A DNA stretch of 64,000 nt from Acinetobacter sp. ANC 5054 (GTDB taxonomy: Bacteria; Pseudomonadota; Gammaproteobacteria; Pseudomonadales; Moraxellaceae). Position numbers and translations under genes: made by a program. Each line of letters begins with the position of its first letter. Position 1 is the first letter of the stretch. The stretch spans positions 1 through 64,000 of the forward strand of contig NZ_NEGG01000016.1 in NCBI RefSeq assembly GCF_002135295.1, in the 5' to 3' direction. A model generated the notes under the pieces. That model was given only the letters and a program-made list of their open reading frames with translations, searched no databases and was not told the origin of the DNA. Below, piece by piece: positions 8,852 to 17,627 of the stretch.

Positions 8852-8992
8852 ACGCAATCTAAACACTATGTTAATTTTTTTGACAAAATAACTATAACTG
8901 GTTATTTACGCGAATTAGTTGGCACATTTATGCTATTTCCGATCTCTTGATCAAATCAAAATGATTATTAGATACTTGAAAAGGAATACATT

Positions 8993-9286
8993 ATGCCAAA
9001 ATTAATACAATCTTCCATTGTGCCAGCGAGACTTGCATTACCTGCACCTAAAGTGAAGTCAAGTGTTAGCGAGCTAAAACATTTACTCAATCAGCAATCT
9101 CATTTATTGATTGTGAGTATTGCAACCTGTATAGGTGCAATTTTCGCCATATTTATTGCTTATACGCTGCACTTGCAACCGACCTTAATCAATATCGCTG
9201 CTTTATGCTTGGTCCCTATTGCATTAGCGTTAAGCTTACGTAAAGTATATATTCATACCTTGCTTAACATGGAATATGACGATTAG
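8993..9286 (+). CDS. small hypothetical membrane protein
   Basis: A 97-residue protein with a polar, Lys-containing N-terminus (about 1-35) and two hydrophobic segments (about 38-60 and 66-82), ending in an acidic MEYDD. AAGG lies about 9-10 nt before the ATG. I do not recognise a family. It stands alone between the trhO terminator and a 323-bp non-coding stretch. A TTGACA hexamer at 8880-8885 may belong to its promoter. Coding status is supported by the ribosome binding site and membrane-protein composition only. Confidence 0.6.
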   Translation: MPKLIQSSIVPARLALPAPKVKSSVSELKHLLNQQSHLLIVSIATCIGAIFAIFIAYTLHLQPTLINIAALCLVPIALALSLRKVYIHTLLNMEYDD

Positions 9287-9609
9287 CCTTAGAATTAGAC
9301 TTAACTTTAATCAACGATTCGCGCTTTTCAGCAACATAATTAAATATAAAAAATGATAAGACAATAAGTTGAAAAGGCCAGCACTCCATGTGCTGTTAAG
9401 CGCAAACGTGATTTAATCCCTAATTCTAAAAATCTCGGATTATTTTTTTAAATTTTCTTTCTATTTTTGATTCATTTTGAATCCCCAATTGTCTATTCAA
9501 TCCAGCGAATTTTCGTCTGTTATATTTTCGAATTTCTTTTTATCTAGGTTCTTTACCAAGCTATCTTTTCCACATAGGATGAATTAACTTTTTTGTATAT
9601 CCACCCATT
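9287..9609. other. non-coding stretch upstream of DedA gene
   Basis: About 320 bp, AT-rich with several T runs, no credible open frame on either strand and no clear hairpin. It probably contains the promoter of the DedA-family gene, but I cannot point to a convincing -35/-10 pair. Confidence 0.5.
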
Positions 9610-10221
9610 ATGAATCTCACTGAATGGATTATTTCAATCATGGAACAACTTGGTTACCTCGGTATCGCCTTGCTCATGTTCCTCGATAATGTATTTCCGC
9701 CAATCCCTTCAGAAATCATTATGCCCTCTGCTGGATATGCAGCCTCACAAGGTCAATTATTACTAGTCGGTGTGATCATTGCAGGTTGCATAGGTTCATT
9801 GCTTGCAGCTGCCCTTCTCTATTGGATCGGGTATAAGTTTAATCACGAGATGATTTTCCGTTTTGTCGATCGTTATGGTAAATACTTATTTCTTAAATCT
9901 GCCGATGTACAGAAATCGCTACAGTGGTTTGAGCAATATGGGCATCGAATTGTATTTTTTGGTCGTATGATTCCCGCTGTTCGTTCGCTCATTAGCATTC
10001 CTGCTGGTATGAGTCGAATGCCGTTTTGGAAATTCATGTTTTATAGTGGATTAGGTACGATTATTTGGACGACTTTTTTGGCTTATGTTGGATTCTATTT
10101 TGGAGAAAACCAACAACTGATGCAGCAAATTTTCAGTAAAGTTGGTCATGTTATTATTGCGATTACACTGATATTTTTGGGCTGGATTTTATATCGTCGT
10201 CATCAACGTAGACATCGTTAG
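9610..10221 (+). CDS. DedA family inner-membrane protein
   Basis: A 203-residue multi-pass membrane protein. It shows the DedA/SNARE-associated signatures: FLDNVFPPIPSEIIMPSAGY near residues 23-43, then FFGRMIPAVRSLISIPAGMSRMP near residue 116 with the conserved GRMIPxxR motif. DedA proteins are proposed to flip or recycle membrane lipids such as undecaprenyl phosphate and affect proton motive force. The C-terminus is Arg/His-rich (YRRHQRRHR). It is a single gene flanked by about 300 bp of non-coding DNA on either side. Confidence 0.92.
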   Translation: MNLTEWIISIMEQLGYLGIALLMFLDNVFPPIPSEIIMPSAGYAASQGQLLLVGVIIAGCIGSLLAAALLYWIGYKFNHEMIFRFVDRYGKYLFLKSADVQKSLQWFEQYGHRIVFFGRMIPAVRSLISIPAGMSRMPFWKFMFYSGLGTIIWTTFLAYVGFYFGENQQLMQQIFSKVGHVIIAITLIFLGWILYRRHQRRHR

Positions 10222-10513
10222 TTTTTAGTACTTGTTGGTTTTATAGTTTGAAAGCCAAAATTTAAACGTGGCTAATCATGCAGAATTAGGACTATCTATA
10301 CTCATTAGGCTGTGTATGATTAAGCTCTAAAGTGCAACATTCCATCTTGTTGCCAGCGTGTATTCTACTACTTGTTGATAAAATTTATAGTGTTTAACAC
10401 GCACGATAAGAGATATGTTTACTTCAACTTAGCAACAGCTTTTCATTGGTTTAGTTTGATAAATGATGTATACCTTAATCCAATTTCAATAATGATAAAA
10501 TGTAGCTTAAATA
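10222..10513. other. non-coding stretch between DedA and the ABZJ_00895-like gene
   Basis: About 290 bp without a plausible gene. It is AT-rich and likely holds the end of the DedA transcript and the promoter of the next gene; no specific site stands out. Confidence 0.4.
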
Positions 10514-10930
10514 ATGAAAAAATATATCCTAACATTTAGTGTGGCTTACATTATCGCAATGCTGGCTGTTCTTGTAATTGAGTCCTTTTTTGAAATGCCT
10601 AGCACTACATCCGTAATTTGTTTAATTGTCGGTAGTTTTAGCGCGGCAGCTCGCTTTGTTAAAGAGCATCAACGTATCCCCGATGCGGCTGAAAAAAAAT
10701 CTTTGGTAAGGGGCTGTCTGCTTGCATCTATCATCATCAGCATCATTGCAACAGCCATAAGTATTGTGATATTCCCTGAGACATTGCCCTATTTAAAAAT
10801 GGCCATGACACAGTTGCCTATATGGATTTGGTTGATTGCAATCACATTTACACTGCTTATTCACTATTTGGTTCTTGCTCTGTCATTTGGTTGGATGGCT
10901 AAACGCTTTCTACCAAAATCAGCAACCTAA
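10514..10930 (+). CDS. ABZJ_00895-like Acinetobacter membrane protein
   Basis: A 138-residue protein with four hydrophobic segments (about 5-22, 30-48, 72-92 and 104-128). The pattern of an N-terminal MKKYIL, a polar loop AARFVKEHQRIPDAAEKKSLV between segments two and three, and the overall length match the membrane family named after ABZJ_00895 in Acinetobacter. No function is known. The family assignment is from memory and should be confirmed by a profile search. A terminator follows. Confidence 0.7.
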   Translation: MKKYILTFSVAYIIAMLAVLVIESFFEMPSTTSVICLIVGSFSAAARFVKEHQRIPDAAEKKSLVRGCLLASIIISIIATAISIVIFPETLPYLKMAMTQLPIWIWLIAITFTLLIHYLVLALSFGWMAKRFLPKSAT

Positions 10931-10947
10931 ATGCGTATTTAATCTAT

Positions 10948-10975
10948 AAAAAAAGCACCTTTCGGTGCTTTTTTT
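10948..10975 (+). terminator. terminator, also facing the convergent YecA gene
   Basis: AAAAAAAGCACC pairs with GGTGCTTTTTTT around a TTC loop. A and T runs on both sides make it usable from both directions; the convergent minus-strand gene ends at 11026. Confidence 0.9.
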
Positions 10976-11025
10976 GAATCATTTGAAAACCACGGGCAAT
11001 ACATTTTAGTATTGCACAGCCAACC

Positions 11026-11550
11026 TTAAGCTGGTGTGTGATACATCAAATATAATTCGTTCAAGTTTGTTGGAATCTCTTCTGCAAGTTCATCCATCAA
11101 CTGACCATTGCGACGGAATGATTCCATTTGAGGATCTTCTTCATCAATGCCACTGAACACCATGATTGGTAAAGTCAAATCTACCAGTTGTTCTTCAAAC
11201 TCGTCTGTAAACCAAGCATCTTCATTTAAGAACATGGCATCTACAAAGCCAACACTCCAATCACCTAGACTTGATTCAACATCAGCTTCTTCAATTTCAA
11301 ATGGAAACTCGATTCCATCTTCATTTGCAAGGTTCTGACGAATAGATTCGAGCCATGCTTTTACCTGTGCAATAATTTCTACAGGGACTTTTTTCTGATT
11401 ATTATCAAAAAGTTCGTCTAGCCACTTGCTAAACGTCGGGCCAACTGCAATTGCACACAAGAAACCATGAGTCGCTGCAAAATCTAGACCATGCTCGTTG
11501 TCATCGCCGTCTAGATATTCACTCAAAAGGTCTAAATCTAAAGCACTCAT
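11026..11550 (-). CDS. YecA/UPF0149 family protein
   Basis: A 174-residue acidic cytosolic protein. The N-terminal half fits UPF0149 (YgfB/YecA): LSEYLDGD, then HGFLCAIAVGP and the helical segment with LGDWSVGFVDAM. It lacks the C-terminal SEC-C zinc motif that longer YecA proteins carry. Function is not established. The ATG at 11550 lies 67 nt downstream of another acidic minus-strand gene, so the two may be co-transcribed. Confidence 0.85.
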   Translation of the reverse strand: MSALDLDLLSEYLDGDDNEHGLDFAATHGFLCAIAVGPTFSKWLDELFDNNQKKVPVEIIAQVKAWLESIRQNLANEDGIEFPFEIEEADVESSLGDWSVGFVDAMFLNEDAWFTDEFEEQLVDLTLPIMVFSGIDEEDPQMESFRRNGQLMDELAEEIPTNLNELYLMYHTPA

Positions 11551-11617
11551 TTCAAATCCAGAGTTAGAAACTTAATGCGATAGCATAGCATCATCAGGCG
11601 CTATGCTAAATCGCTAT

Positions 11618-11827
11618 TTAATCATCTTCATCATCAAAATCGTCGTCATCGTCGATGTCGTAATCAAAATCTTTAAGCTCACGTTCAAGACGGCGCTGAG
11701 CCAGAAGGTCATCAATAAGTCGGCGCTTTTCTAACGATTCTTTCGCGCTAGTTTTTGCACTGGCCTCATCGAAATTCACATCATCATCACCGTAGTTATC
11801 ATCTAGTTCAAAATCTGTAGAAGACAC
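11618..11827 (-). CDS. small acidic PA3496-like protein
   Basis: A 69-residue protein with an acidic start, a central basic helix (LEKRRLIDDLLAQRRLERELKD) and a run of about 15 Asp/Glu at the C-terminus. This charge pattern and the EKRR...DLLxxRRL core match the short proteins known as the PA3496 family (putative envelope integrity); I recall the family but its role is poorly defined. It sits immediately upstream of the YecA-like gene on the same strand and diverges from the rpoD region. Confidence 0.7.
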   Translation of the reverse strand: MSSTDFELDDNYGDDDVNFDEASAKTSAKESLEKRRLIDDLLAQRRLERELKDFDYDIDDDDDFDDEDD

Positions 11828-11966
11828 TAAAACTACCTCATAATGAAAAAAATTGAAGGGGTCTAGGCGCTATTTATATGGGATATGAAATATTGTCAAG
11901 TTTTATTTGTTTTTTCCACCTTAAAACTTAAAAATAGGGCTTTTTTTCTTACCAAAACATGTGGCA

Positions 11967-11975
11967 TGATATAAT
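11967..11975 (+). promoter_or_regulatory. candidate extended -10 promoter, far upstream of rpoD
   Basis: TGATATAAT is a perfect extended -10 (TG-N-TATAAT). It would start RNA near 11982, giving either a 240-nt rpoD leader or a separate small RNA that ends at the hairpin at 12171-12193. No strong -35 is present, which is tolerable for an extended -10. Confidence 0.5.
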
Positions 11976-11981
11976 CCACCC

Positions 11982-12193
11982 TGCGTCCTTCAGTTTTATG
12001 ACAATTTATACAGTCATGCAAAATGAAATACGTCTGGGTTGAACTTGAAAACAACAAATTCATCCCCATCTAAATTACTGAATTTAATTTTTTATTATCT
12101 CCTCAGGCAGCATTTAGCTGTACAGACCTGATGGGATACACAAGCTATTCACAAGATTTAAAAACATGATCGTGCTAAAATGCACGGTTTTTT
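11982..12193 (+). ncRNA. possible small RNA or structured rpoD leader
   Basis: This 212-nt stretch has no open frame. It starts after a perfect extended -10 and ends in CGTGC-TAAAAT-GCACG followed by GTTTTTT, which looks like a weak intrinsic terminator. Inside is a nested stem-loop, CAGG...CAGC-ATTTA-GCTG...CCTG, around 12108-12151. The alternative reading is simply an rpoD 5' leader. There is no homology evidence; it is a prediction from promoter, structure and terminator alone. Confidence 0.3.
12173..12181 (+). promoter_or_regulatory. candidate proximal rpoD promoter (extended -10)
   Basis: TGCTAAAAT fits TG-N-TATAAT at 5 of 6 bases of the hexamer and would start RNA near 12188, 38 nt before the rpoD ATG. 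The same bases form the loop of the hairpin CGTGC/GCACG, so the site can be read as a promoter or as part of a terminator. Confidence 0.4.
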
Positions 12194-12225
12194 ACTGCCA
12201 CAGATTCAACGAAGAGTAAGCAAAG

Positions 12226-14112
12226 ATGAGCGATATGACTTCCCCTACTTCCCAAGTAGCGGCTCTGATTAGCCGAGGCAAAGAGCAAGGTTACCTAACT
12301 TTCGCTGAGGTTAACGATCATCTCCCGGACTCAATCACCGAAAGTGAACAGATTGAAGACATCATTCAAATGTTGAATGACGTGGGTATTCCGGTACATG
12401 ATCGTGCACCAGAATCTGACGACACCATGTTTGAAGGTGGCAACGAAGCAACAGATGAAGTTGCTGAAGAAGAAGCCGCTGCTGTACTTGCATCAGTTGA
12501 AAATGAACCTGGTCGTACCACTGACCCTGTCCGCATGTATATGCGTGAAATGGGTACAGTTGAACTTCTAACACGCGAAGGCGAGATTAGCATTGCAAAA
12601 CGTATCGAAGAAGGTATTCGTGACGTTTTACATTCTATTGCATATTGGCCAAATGCGGTTGAAGTTGTCCTTCAAGAATATAAAGATTACGAAGCGGGCG
12701 AACGCCGTCTTGCTGACATCCTGTCTGGTTATTTAGATCCAGAATCGGATGAAGCAATTCCAGAAGTGATTGACGAAGAAGAAGCTGATGACGAAGAAGA
12801 AGCGTCTTCAAACAAACCGACTAAAGATGTCAAACTTGATGATGACGATGAAGAAGAAGAATCTGATAGTGATGATGATTCTGAAGGTGAGTCAGGACCA
12901 GATCCAGAAATTGCAAAAGCACGTTTCACTGAACTTGAACAAGCTTGGTTAGCCACTAAAACACAAATTGAAAAGCATGGTCGCAATAGCAAAGAAGCTG
13001 CCGAAGCGCTTGAAGCGCTTGCAACTGTGTTCATGATGTTTAAGTTTACCCCGCGTCTATTCGAAATCATTTCTGATTTGATTCGTAATACACATGACCA
13101 AATTCGTACCTCTGAACGTGAAGTGATGCGTTATGCAGTACGTCGTGGTCGTATGGATCGTACACAGTTCCGTACCTCTTTCCCTGGTCAAGAATCAAAC
13201 TTTGCTTGGTTAGAAGAACAAATTGCGAAAGCGCCTGCTGAAATGAAAGGCTATCTTGAAAAAGTACGTCCAGACGTTTTAGCATTCCAGCAAAAAATCG
13301 CTGACATCGAAAAAGAACTTGGTCTAGATGTAAAAGGCATCAAAGACATTTCTAAACGCATGTCTATTGGTGAAGCGAAAGCCCGTCGTGCGAAAAAGGA
13401 AATGGTTGAAGCTAACTTACGTTTGGTAATTTCGATTGCGAAAAAATACACCAACCGTGGTTTGCAATTCCTCGACTTGATTCAAGAAGGTAACATCGGC
13501 TTGATGAAAGCGGTGGACAAGTTTGAATACCGCCGTGGTTATAAGTTCTCGACTTATGCAACTTGGTGGATTCGTCAGGCAATTACCCGTTCGATCGCCG
13601 ATCAAGCGCGTACCATTCGTATTCCAGTACACATGATCGAAACGATTAACAAGATCAACCGTGTATCTCGTCAACTTCTTCAAGAAATGGGTCGTGAGCC
13701 TACACCTGAAGAACTCGGCGAACGTCTGGAAATGGACGAAGTGAAAGTACGTAAAGTGCTTAAAATTGCCAAAGAACCGATTTCTATGGAAACGCCAATT
13801 GGTGATGATGAAGATTCGCATCTTGGTGACTTCATTGAAGATGGTAATATTACCTCTCCAATTGATGCAGCAACTTCTGAAGGCTTGAAAGAAGCAACCC
13901 GTGAAGTTCTGGAAAACTTGACTGAACGTGAAGCGAAAGTCTTGAAAATGCGTTTTGGTATTGATATGCCAACGGATCATACTTTGGAAGAAGTGGGTAA
14001 ACAGTTTGACGTAACACGTGAACGTATTCGTCAGATTGAAGCGAAAGCCCTACGTAAATTACGTCACCCTTCTCGCTCTGAACACTTACGTTCATTCCTA
14101 GAAAACGACTAA
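12226..14112 (+). CDS. rpoD: RNA polymerase sigma factor sigma-70 (RpoD)
   Basis: The housekeeping sigma factor that directs RNA polymerase to most promoters. The 628 residues contain region 1.1 (about 1-80), region 1.2 ([21 protein letters not shown], about 100-120), a non-conserved region with a long Asp/Glu tract (about 180-225), regions 2.1-2.4 (from about 394, with [17 protein letters not shown] and [17 protein letters not shown]), region 3, and region 4.2 with the helix-turn-helix [20 protein letters not shown] near the C-terminus. Region 1.1 plus the large non-conserved region identify it as the primary sigma factor. The ATG at 12226 follows a GAAGAG-AAG stretch. An inverted repeat follows 66 bp after the stop codon. 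Confidence 0.99.
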   Translation: MSDMTSPTSQVAALISRGKEQGYLTFAEVNDHLPDSITESEQIEDIIQMLNDVGIPVHDRAPESDDTMFEGGNEATDEVAEEEAAAVLASVENEPGRTTDPVRMYMREMGTVELLTREGEISIAKRIEEGIRDVLHSIAYWPNAVEVVLQEYKDYEAGERRLADILSGYLDPESDEAIPEVIDEEEADDEEEASSNKPTKDVKLDDDDEEEESDSDDDSEGESGPDPEIAKARFTELEQAWLATKTQIEKHGRNSKEAAEALEALATVFMMFKFTPRLFEIISDLIRNTHDQIRTSEREVMRYAVRRGRMDRTQFRTSFPGQESNFAWLEEQIAKAPAEMKGYLEKVRPDVLAFQQKIADIEKELGLDVKGIKDISKRMSIGEAKARRAKKEMVEANLRLVISIAKKYTNRGLQFLDLIQEGNIGLMKAVDKFEYRRGYKFSTYATWWIRQAITRSIADQARTIRIPVHMIETINKINRVSRQLLQEMGREPTPEELGERLEMDEVKVRKVLKIAKEPISMETPIGDDEDSHLGDFIEDGNITSPIDAATSEGLKEATREVLENLTEREAKVLKMRFGIDMPTDHTLEEVGKQFDVTRERIRQIEAKALRKLRHPSRSEHLRSFLEND

Positions 14113-14178
14113 TTCTCCAAGTACTTTTTGGGGACTTGAAATATAAAATCTTGTCTCCATTATGTAGTTAAGATAATC

Positions 14179-14206
14179 ACAAAGCCTGCACTTTTGCAGG
14201 CTTTGT
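14179..14206 (+). terminator. perfect inverted repeat after rpoD
   Basis: ACAAAGCCTGCA (14179-14190) is exactly complementary to TGCAGGCTTTGT (14195-14206) with a 4-nt CTTT loop. The T tail is short, so termination efficiency is uncertain, but the position between rpoD and ybeD fits. Confidence 0.65.
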
Positions 14207-14225
14207 CCATCATTTGAGGTGAACT

Positions 14226-14513
14226 ATGATAGACCGCACTCCATCTCGCGAACTCCGTGAAGATCTTTGGGTATTCCCGATGGACTATCCAATCAAACTC
14301 ATTGGTAATGCAGGAACTGAATTACACGGTGCTGTCGTAGAAATTTTAGTGAAGCATTTTCCTGACTTCGATGAAGCAACTTTAGCAGTTCAGCCTTCAC
14401 GTACAGGTAAATATCACTCTATTACTGCGCAGCTACGTTTCGAAGAACTCGAACAAGTGCATGCGCTTTATGCAGATTTAGCTGCATGTCCTTTAATTAA
14501 GACCTCGCTTTAA
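14226..14513 (+). CDS. ybeD: YbeD/UPF0250 (DUF493) family protein
   Basis: A 95-residue protein matching the DUF493 family: a small alpha-beta fold resembling ACT-type regulatory domains. Signatures are LWVFPMDYPIKLIG at the N-terminus, VKHFPDFD, and PSRTGKYHSITAQLRFE. In E. coli ybeD also lies just before lipB, so the lipoate association is conserved, though a small DUF3144 gene and a terminator intervene here. GAGGTG sits 5-6 nt before the ATG. The molecular role is unknown. Confidence 0.93.
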   Translation: MIDRTPSRELREDLWVFPMDYPIKLIGNAGTELHGAVVEILVKHFPDFDEATLAVQPSRTGKYHSITAQLRFEELEQVHALYADLAACPLIKTSL

Positions 14514-14518
14514 TGAAG

Positions 14519-14550
14519 AAATCCAAAATACGCAAGTATTTTGGATTTTT
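14519..14550 (+). terminator. terminator after ybeD
   Basis: AAATCCAAAATAC (14519-14531) is the reverse complement of GTATTTTGGATTT (14536-14548), with loop GCAA and more T residues. It starts only 6 nt after the ybeD stop codon and shows that the open frame that appears to begin at 14513 is not translated from there. Confidence 0.9.
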
Positions 14551-14563
14551 TGTGAGAATAATA

Positions 14564-14857
14564 ATGCAAAATATTGATGATGAATTCTATGAACGAGCGG
14601 ATCAGCATATTCAATTGTCTAATCAGCAGATAACAGAAGAAATAGGACGAGGAAAAGTCAGCGCTTCAATGCTTTACGCAACATCACGTTTTAATGCTTG
14701 GGTAAGTGCAACTGGATGGAATACTGGTGAAGAATTAGCAAATGCTAAAGAAGAAACAATAGAATATTTCCTAACCGAATATAGAAAAATGCTTGAAGAA
14801 AATTTAGATGAATACATCGAAAATTTTGAAGAATATATGTCTATCCCTCCTAAATAA
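14564..14857 (+). CDS. DUF3144 family protein
   Basis: A 97-residue acidic helical protein (MQNIDDEFYERADQHIQLSNQQ...). It fits DUF3144: FYxRADxHIxLxN at the start, then RGKVSASMLYATSRFNAW, and an acidic C-terminus with NLDEYIENFEEYM. Function is unknown. The frame is open from 14513, but those codons lie in the ybeD terminator, so I take ATG 14564, which fits the family's usual start. The 53-bp gap to lipB suggests possible co-transcription. Confidence 0.85.
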   Translation: MQNIDDEFYERADQHIQLSNQQITEEIGRGKVSASMLYATSRFNAWVSATGWNTGEELANAKEETIEYFLTEYRKMLEENLDEYIENFEEYMSIPPK

Positions 14858-14910
14858 TGACGTAACTCAAACAACGCTCAATTCAAAGCTGCTAAGGAAA
14901 TTCTGTTGTA

Positions 14911-15564
14911 ATGAACGCTGTAAAACCGACTTTAATCATTCGCCAATACAACCATCTGACACCCTATGAAGATCGTTTTGTCGAAATGAAAACTTATACA
15001 GAACAGCGAGATGAAAACTCACCAGATGAGCTATGGATTTTGCAGCATCCCGACGTCCTCACCCAAGGTCAAGCAGGCAAACCAGAACATATTTTAGTTC
15101 AAAGTAATATTCCTGTGGTTCAATCTGACCGCGGTGGACAAGTGACTTGGCATGGCCCAGGGCAAATGGTCGCTTATTTCATGTTTGATTTAAACCGTCT
15201 AGGCTGGAATGTACGTACATTGGTATCGTATGCAGAAAACCTGATGATTGAGTTACTGAAAAAATACGGTATTGAAGCCTATGCCAAAGCGGATGCACCG
15301 GGTGTATATGTCAATGATCGTAAAATTGGCTCTTTAGGTTTTAAAATTCGTAAAGGCCGCAGCTATCACGGTTTGGCACTGAATATTGATTGTGATCTCT
15401 TTGGTTTCCACACCATTAATCCATGTGGCTATGCAGGATTAGAAATGGTTCGTATACAAGATTTGGTGCAAGATTACCCAAAATTTGAAAACTTATGCGT
15501 CGATATCATTGATACTTTGAAAAACAGCGGTTACTTTAAAGATGTAACAGTCAAACAACTATAA
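14911..15564 (+). CDS. lipB: octanoyl-[acyl-carrier protein]:protein N-octanoyltransferase
   Basis: Moves octanoate from octanoyl-ACP to the lipoyl domains of 2-oxoacid dehydrogenases and the glycine cleavage H protein; LipA then inserts sulfur. The 217 residues are typical. Seen in sequence: [18 protein letters not shown] (about 71-88), the lysine motif [12 protein letters not shown] (about 142-153), HGLALNI, and the catalytic-cysteine motif [11 protein letters not shown] near residue 173. The start is ATG 14911, with AAGGAAA about 12 nt upstream. Confidence 0.97.
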   Translation: MNAVKPTLIIRQYNHLTPYEDRFVEMKTYTEQRDENSPDELWILQHPDVLTQGQAGKPEHILVQSNIPVVQSDRGGQVTWHGPGQMVAYFMFDLNRLGWNVRTLVSYAENLMIELLKKYGIEAYAKADAPGVYVNDRKIGSLGFKIRKGRSYHGLALNIDCDLFGFHTINPCGYAGLEMVRIQDLVQDYPKFENLCVDIIDTLKNSGYFKDVTVKQL

Positions 15565-15639
15565 AAGACTTTGCTTTCTAAAACAAAATAATTTAGAGTA
15601 AATACTCTAAATATATAATTATAGCTAAGGGAAGATCAC

Positions 15640-16173
15640 GTGATTGCAACTAAATCCGTTAAGCCCGCGCTCCAACAGGCCTATGTCAAACTCATGATGG
15701 ACGTGATTGGCAGAGGTCTGGTTATGGCGAGCCAGGTCGATGAAGAGATCAAACAAGAAATTGCAAAGTTTCCTGTCAATTTCATTCTTTCTATGAATGT
15801 TTTTCCAAATGGTGCTGCGTTTGTAGCGCAAGTGACAGAAGATCATCAATTGAAGCTCCTGACACCGGGTGCTCAAAAACCCGATCTCACGATCACCTTT
15901 AAACATGTTACTCATGCATTTTTAGTGTTTTCATTTCAAGAAAGTACAGCTCAAGCCTTTGCCAATGACCGTATGATTGCCGATGGCGATTTATCCTATG
16001 CCATTCGCCTCGTTCGTTGTTTGAATAAAATGGAATCTCTCATTTTACCTAAACTGGTTGCAGAACTTGCTGTCAAAGAATATCCAACCGATTTAAGCCT
16101 AAAAGAAAAACTCAGTGGCGCTGCGAATATTTATTTAAAAGTAGCCCAATCATATTTAAAACGGAGCGCATAA
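15640..16173 (+). CDS. SCP2-like sterol-carrier domain protein
   Basis: A 177-residue cytosolic protein. The middle part (NVFPNGAAFVAQV...KPDLTITFKH near 50-95, then FANDRMIADGDLSYAIRLVRCLN) has the hydrophobic-pocket pattern of SCP2-type lipid-binding domains, with the IADGDL element typical of that fold. The start is GTG 15640, 7 nt after AAGGGA. It ends 3 nt before the iron-dependent alcohol dehydrogenase start codon, so the two are almost certainly co-transcribed; a lipid or long-chain alcohol substrate for the pair is a reasonable inference but unproven. Confidence 0.7.
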   Translation: MIATKSVKPALQQAYVKLMMDVIGRGLVMASQVDEEIKQEIAKFPVNFILSMNVFPNGAAFVAQVTEDHQLKLLTPGAQKPDLTITFKHVTHAFLVFSFQESTAQAFANDRMIADGDLSYAIRLVRCLNKMESLILPKLVAELAVKEYPTDLSLKEKLSGAANIYLKVAQSYLKRSA

Positions 16174-16176
16174 CAC

Positions 16177-17361
16177 ATGGCTAAACCATATTACGAATTT
16201 TTCTGTCCTGTAAAAGTGATTGCTGGCCATGCTGCGTTAGAACACATTCCATTTGAACTTTCAACTCTGGGTTCTAAACGCCCAATGATTATTACTGATA
16301 AAGGTGTGCGCAGTAATAACCTACTTGCACCCATTGAAGCTGCATTTGAAAGTACCGACGCTGTCATTGGTTATATTTTTGATGATGTACCGCCCGATTC
16401 AAGTTTAGAAACGGTACGTAAAGCTGCCCAACTCTATCGTGACAATAATTGCGATGCGATCATTGCAGTTGGTGGCGGTTCAGTGATTGATACTTCAAAG
16501 GCAACCAATATTTTGGTGTCTGAAGGTGGTGATGATTTGCTGAAATATTCAGGTGCACATAACCTGCCAAAACCCTTGAATCCATTTTTTGTGATTCCGA
16601 CCACTTCAGGTACAGGTTCTGAAGTAACTATGGTTGCCGTGGTTTCTGATCCTGAAAAAAATGTCAAAATGGCATTCGCATCTAATTATTTGATGCCACA
16701 TGCCGCAATTCTTGATCCGCGCATGACGCAAACATTGCCGCCGCACTTAACGGCAATGACTGCCATGGATGCGATGACGCATGCAATTGAAGCTTATACT
16801 TGCATGGCGGCAAACCCAATTTCTGATGCCTATGCAACAGCTGCAATTAAAAAAATTAGCAATAACCTGTTTAATGTCTTAGACAATACAGCAGATGCAC
16901 ATGGTCGTTTAGAATTAGCACAAGCATCGACTATGGCTGGTATCGCATTCTCGAACTCAATGGTAGGCTTAGTCCATTCATTGGGTCATGCACTTGGTGC
17001 AGTAGCACACTTGCCGCATGGTTTATGTATGAACCTATTTCTTCCATATGTGCTTGAATACAACAAAGAAACCAATGGCGATAAAATTGCAGATTTGCTA
17101 TTAGTGCTTGCAGGCCCTGATATTTATGCGCAAACGCCAGCTCATTTACGTGCAGACAAAGCCATTTCAACGATTTTAACCATTCGTGATCGTCTATTCA
17201 CTTTAACCAAGTTACCACGCACTTTAAGTGAAACGGGCAAAGTCACTGAAGCACAGTTAGATGAAGTGGCAGAAAAGGCCCTAAATGACGGTTCGATTAT
17301 TTACAATCCGAAAGAAGCCAACTTAGACGACTTAAAAAGTATTCTAAAAAAAGCTTGGTAA
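16177..17361 (+). CDS. iron-containing alcohol dehydrogenase
   Basis: A 394-residue group III (Fe-ADH) oxidoreductase. Seen in sequence: the NAD-binding GGGSVIDTSKA (about 103-113), TTSGTGSEVT (about 143-152), and the metal-binding region DAMTHAIEAYTCMAANPISDA followed by LVHSLGHALGAVAHLPHG, which provides the Asp and three His ligands. The family oxidises or reduces small to long-chain alcohols and aldehydes; the substrate is not evident. It is preceded by the SCP2-like gene at 3 bp and followed by a terminator. Confidence 0.93.
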   Translation: MAKPYYEFFCPVKVIAGHAALEHIPFELSTLGSKRPMIITDKGVRSNNLLAPIEAAFESTDAVIGYIFDDVPPDSSLETVRKAAQLYRDNNCDAIIAVGGGSVIDTSKATNILVSEGGDDLLKYSGAHNLPKPLNPFFVIPTTSGTGSEVTMVAVVSDPEKNVKMAFASNYLMPHAAILDPRMTQTLPPHLTAMTAMDAMTHAIEAYTCMAANPISDAYATAAIKKISNNLFNVLDNTADAHGRLELAQASTMAGIAFSNSMVGLVHSLGHALGAVAHLPHGLCMNLFLPYVLEYNKETNGDKIADLLLVLAGPDIYAQTPAHLRADKAISTILTIRDRLFTLTKLPRTLSETGKVTEAQLDEVAEKALNDGSIIYNPKEANLDDLKSILKKAW

Positions 17362-17395
17362 TTACTGAAAAATAAGCGAATATAGCGACAAAATG

Positions 17396-17427
17396 AAGCC
17401 TGATGTTTTTTTAAACATCGGGCTTTT
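17396..17427 (+). terminator. terminator after alcohol dehydrogenase
   Basis: AAGCCTGATGTTT pairs with AAACATCGGGCTT with one G-T pair around a short T-rich loop, followed by TTC. It ends the SCP2/ADH transcript. Confidence 0.85.
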
Positions 17428-17627
17428 CAATTGCAGAAGTATTGATAAGCCACTTTTTAATCAAACTGGCATAGTTTCTGCTAAAAATAATTTCAAAGTT
17501 ACTGACAAAATGTACCAATTTGGAGTAGATTGGCGCACTTTTGTTTCAAAACGTAGGGGGGATCGTTCGTCTCAAACGATCCTTAGAACATGAATGATCC
17601 TTGATCAACGATAAGAGGATAACGCCG

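Noticed and set aside
13417..14095. Long minus-strand frames opposite rpoD
   Set aside because: They are antisense shadows of the highly conserved sigma regions 2-4; composition is unlike real proteins and no ribosome binding sites are present.
14513..14563. Upstream extension of the DUF3144 gene
   Set aside because: The added codons lie inside the ybeD terminator hairpin, so translation from 14513 is very unlikely.
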